64,000 nucleotides of DNA from Chryseobacterium sp. Leaf404 (GTDB lineage Bacteria; Bacteroidota; Bacteroidia; Flavobacteriales; Weeksellaceae). The position numbers were made by a program, and so were the translations under genes. Positions 62,140 through 64,000 of the stretch are shown in pieces; the first letter of the stretch is position 1; every line of letters begins with the position of its first letter. The notes beneath the pieces are model-generated. The model was not told the origin of the DNA and made no database searches. It worked only from the letters and a program-made list of their open reading frames with translations. The stretch spans positions 62,001 through 126,000 of the forward strand of contig NZ_LMQM01000011.1 in assembly GCF_001424145.1 (NCBI RefSeq), given 5' to 3'.

Positions 62140-62571
62140 ATGAAACAATCAATCGAAACTACAACACAAGACGAAAAACTGCAATCAGCTTTTGCAAAAA
62201 GAAAAACCGCTGAAGCGGACAAAGAATCAAAATCAAAAAAATCAGAAGTGAAAAATCTCACTCCTTTTAACGAAAGATTTGGCGAAAAACAGTTGGCAGA
62301 CTGGAAGCTTTCTTATGGAAACCGTGATATGATCTACTTAAAAGTAGAAGATAAACTGGCAGTTCTGAGACCTCCTACTGCTGAAGATTTGGGCGATTAT
62401 GTAACCGCAATTGGTCTGAATGGAATGTCAAAGGCTGTGGCCTCAGTGATGGAAACTTTATGGATTGACGGTGATATCGAACTGATTGATGATGAAGATT
62501 TATTCATCGCCTGTTTCCTTCAGATGAACAATATTTTAGAGTCAAAGAAGGGAGAGTTTTTTCGCGCTTAA
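62140..62571 (+). CDS. Tail assembly chaperone, short product
   Basis: The 143-residue protein is the zero-frame product of the tail-chaperone pair (lambda gpG analogue). A polar Lys/Glu-rich start leads to a compact domain (DRPP-like VEDKLAVLRPPTAEDLGDYV, then EDLFIACFLQMNNILES). It ends at TAA 62569-62571, just after the slippery run TTTTTTC (62557-62563). By analogy it binds the tape measure during tail assembly. Confidence 0.7.
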   Translation: MKQSIETTTQDEKLQSAFAKRKTAEADKESKSKKSEVKNLTPFNERFGEKQLADWKLSYGNRDMIYLKVEDKLAVLRPPTAEDLGDYVTAIGLNGMSKAVASVMETLWIDGDIELIDDEDLFIACFLQMNNILESKKGEFFRA

Positions 62572-62746
62572 TGAGCGTGGCAAAAAGGATTTTGATAAAA
62601 AAGAATCTGGAATTGAATTTCTAATTGTCTTCGGAGCGATGAAATTTGGCTCACAAGCCCTTGAAGAATGGGGCGAAGAAAAATTCTTCTACCGTACTGG
62701 CATCGCCTTAAAAATTTGGGAAAAAGAAGCCGAAAACAGAATGTAA
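62564..62746 (+). CDS. Tail assembly chaperone, frameshift extension
   Basis: An open frame of 60 codons joins the end of the previous gene only by a shift of +1 or -2 at the T-run 62557-62562. It reads ALNERGKKDFDK, then FLIVFGAMKFGSQALEEW, and ends at TAA 62744-62746, 3 bases before the tape measure start. It has no start codon of its own near the beginning (the first in-frame ATG is at 62639). The fused product would be about 200 residues, the lambda gpGT counterpart. Confidence 0.65.
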   Translation, partial: ALNERGKKDFDKKESGIEFLIVFGAMKFGSQALEEWGEEKFFYRTGIALKIWEKEAENRM

Positions 62747-62749
62747 CCC

Positions 62750-64000
62750 GTGAGTAATATTGTTGAGTTTGTTGTTAGAATGAAAGACCTGATGAGTGGC
62801 GGCCTAAATCGTTTAGGCTCCACCACCAGGTCAACATTCAACACGATGGCACAACATACCGACAGAGTTACGGGTCGTAACCGTGTTTTAGGACAAAGTT
62901 TCGATGCAATCCAAAGAAATATCCGGAATGTTGAAGCAACCATAAGAAGCTCCACTATTCCCAGCCAAATATCGGCAGCACGCCGGGAACTTGAAAGACT
63001 TCAAAGACAGGCATCACAACACAGGGGTAACCTGAGCGGTGGCGGTTCTGCCGGAGGTTCATCAGGTGGCGGAATGGGAATCGGAAGTTTAGCAGTTGGC
63101 AACATGCTTGGAGGTTTCGCAATGAATGCTGCAACAGCATTTTTAGGAGCCGTAAAAGATGGGATTGGTGCTGCCATTTCCGGAAGTATGCAGAAAGAAA
63201 AAGACTTAGTTGGTCTGTCAACTTTCATCGGTGAAAAAGGAGCCGCTGATGCTTACAAAAATATTCGTAAGGATGCGGAAATAACGCCGTTCGATACGGC
63301 TTCATTATTAAAGGTGAACCGTGCTTTGATCTCTTCAGGTCTCAACGCAAAAGATGCAAGACAGGATGCAATGAATCTTGCCAATGCTATTTCTGCAACA
63401 GGAGGCGGAAATGATGAGCTTCAAAGAATGGCCATCAACATGCAACAGATCAAATCGCTCGGAAAAGCTTCAGCGATGGATATTAAACAGTTCGGATATG
63501 CCGGCATTAATATTTATGCCTTGTTAGCCAAAGCCAGCGGAAAGAATATTGATCAGGTCAAAAACATGGATGTTTCCTACGATCTACTTGCAAAAGCTTT
63601 GGCAATGGCACGAGGTGAAGGCGGATTGTACGAAGGAGCTTTGGAAAAAATGGGTAAAACCAAATCAGGAAAATGGGAACAAGTGAAAGACAGAGCAGCA
63701 AATGCGCTGGTTGATATCGGCGACGCATTTTCGCCAGTAATCGTGAGAATTCTTGATGTAGCAATAAAAATGTCCAGCTATGTCGCACCATTATTAGCTG
63801 CTGCATCTCCATACATTGACATGATTTCGGCCGGTTTGGGAACTGCGATTGAATTAGTAATGAGTATGGGAAGTGGTATAGGTTCCTGGGGTGATTATCT
63901 AACCATTGCCACTGATTGGGTTTCCATTGTGTGGAATTTTTTAAAAAGCATTTCAGTTTCTGTTTGGAAAATAGTAAGCGGAATTGTAGAGTGGATTGGC
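62750..64000 (+). CDS. Tail tape measure protein (partial, runs off the window)
   Basis: The frame opens at GTG 62750 and stays open to the last base (417 codons seen). The start is a helical, polar domain (about 1-85) with repeated Arg/Gln segments. A glycine-rich run follows (about 88-110, with GGGSAGGSSGGGMG), then a conserved region with GKASAMDIKQFGYAGINIYALLAK and GKWEQVKDRAANALVDIGDAF. Hydrophobic segments near the end (LLAAASPYIDMISAGLG) are as expected for tape measures. It sets tail length and contacts the chaperones. Confidence 0.85.
   Translation, partial: MSNIVEFVVRMKDLMSGGLNRLGSTTRSTFNTMAQHTDRVTGRNRVLGQSFDAIQRNIRNVEATIRSSTIPSQISAARRELERLQRQASQHRGNLSGGGSAGGSSGGGMGIGSLAVGNMLGGFAMNAATAFLGAVKDGIGAAISGSMQKEKDLVGLSTFIGEKGAADAYKNIRKDAEITPFDTASLLKVNRALISSGLNAKDARQDAMNLANAISATGGGNDELQRMAINMQQIKSLGKASAMDIKQFGYAGINIYALLAKASGKNIDQVKNMDVSYDLLAKALAMARGEGGLYEGALEKMGKTKSGKWEQVKDRAANALVDIGDAFSPVIVRILDVAIKMSSYVAPLLAAASPYIDMISAGLGTAIELVMSMGSGIGSWGDYLTIATDWVSIVWNFLKSISVSVWKIVSGIVEWIG

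Larger units (their letters stand above)
38847..64000 (+). mobile_element. Mu-like transposable prophage (left part; right end not in window)
   Basis: The gene order is that of a Mu-type phage: repressor with a divergent early promoter, Ner-like protein, DDE transposase, MuB ATPase, early genes, head module, protease and capsid, lysis, contractile-tail genes and tape measure. The left end lies between the last host gene (38846) and the repressor stop (39350), and I cannot place it exactly. The right end is beyond 64000. Mu-type elements insert by replicative transposition with a short target duplication, so no tRNA-type attachment site is expected. All genes seen look intact, which suggests an active element. 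Confidence 0.9.

Noticed and set aside
50772..64000. Diversity-generating retroelement in the phage, as in some Bacteroides transposable phages
   Set aside because: No reverse transcriptase or template/variable repeat pair is visible in the window. The tail-fibre end lies beyond it and could not be examined.
1..64000. CRISPR arrays, rRNA genes, complete tRNA genes, insertion sequences
   Set aside because: I saw no regularly spaced repeats, no rRNA sequence, no complete tRNA cloverleaf and no IS-type transposase. The only transposase is the MuA-type one.

Overview
The window looks like a chromosomal segment of a Flavobacteriia member, most likely Chryseobacterium or a close Weeksellaceae relative. 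The signs are low GC, Bacteroidetes-type promoters (TAnnTTTG at -7, with TTG about 20 bases upstream in the best cases), little Shine-Dalgarno signal, and housekeeping proteins of flavobacterial type (rpsF-rpsR-rplI, OdhA/OdhB, GlgB-GlgA-GlgC, HisS). The genus is inferred from protein character, not from a search.

Host part (1 to about 38.9 kb). A ClC exchanger, three ribosomal protein genes, an aldehyde dehydrogenase and a periplasmic thioredoxin-like protein come first. They are followed by a tight acyltransferase, glycosyltransferase and endonuclease V operon, a DEDDh exonuclease, apaG, the oxoglutarate dehydrogenase genes odhA-odhB, and an SRPBCC-like protein. Next is a storage-polymer region. 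The glycogen operon glgB-glgA-glgC on the minus strand is followed by a plus-strand esterase with an N-terminal glycogen-binding-like domain. After it comes a long plus-strand set of peptide-bond chemistry genes: an M17 aminopeptidase, an ATP-grasp ligase, an alpha/beta hydrolase, a second ATP-grasp ligase, a GCS2/YbdK-type carboxylate-amine ligase, a class I glutamine amidotransferase-like protein and a third ATP-grasp-like protein. Cyanophycin synthetase (minus), cyanophycinase, a small membrane protein and an isoaspartyl peptidase complete the region. The cyanophycin genes form a full synthesis-and-breakdown route for multi-Asp-Arg polymer. The attached amidoligase set suggests a further or modified peptide product not explained by standard cyanophycin metabolism. 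The rest of the host part holds a methyltransferase, a small gene broken by two single-base homopolymer lesions, hisS, an HRDC protein and a short ssb.

Prophage part (about 38.9 kb to the window end, continuing beyond it). This is a Mu-like transposable prophage. In order it carries a LexA/S24-type repressor, divergent paired operators, a Ner-like early protein, a MuA-type DDE transposase, a MuB-type ATPase and many small early genes (a DUF3164 protein, a NdpA-like nucleoid-associated protein, an ASCH-like protein and a phage replication C-terminal domain protein). A head module on the minus strand follows: small and large terminase, gp36-like, portal, gpF-like, gpG-like and gp37-like. Plus-strand genes then encode protease/scaffold, major capsid, an M15 endolysin, a likely u-spanin, sheath, tube, frameshifted tail chaperones and the start of the tape measure protein. 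No right end is visible, and the left end lies somewhere in 38847-39349.

The most unusual signal is a pair of 40-nt sequences in the prophage (40509-40548 and 45698-45737). Each folds as a tRNA acceptor/T-arm minihelix lacking the D and anticodon arms. The two copies differ by compensatory base changes in both stems. They sit just upstream of the transposase gene and of a second early gene, and I do not recognise them as a known element.
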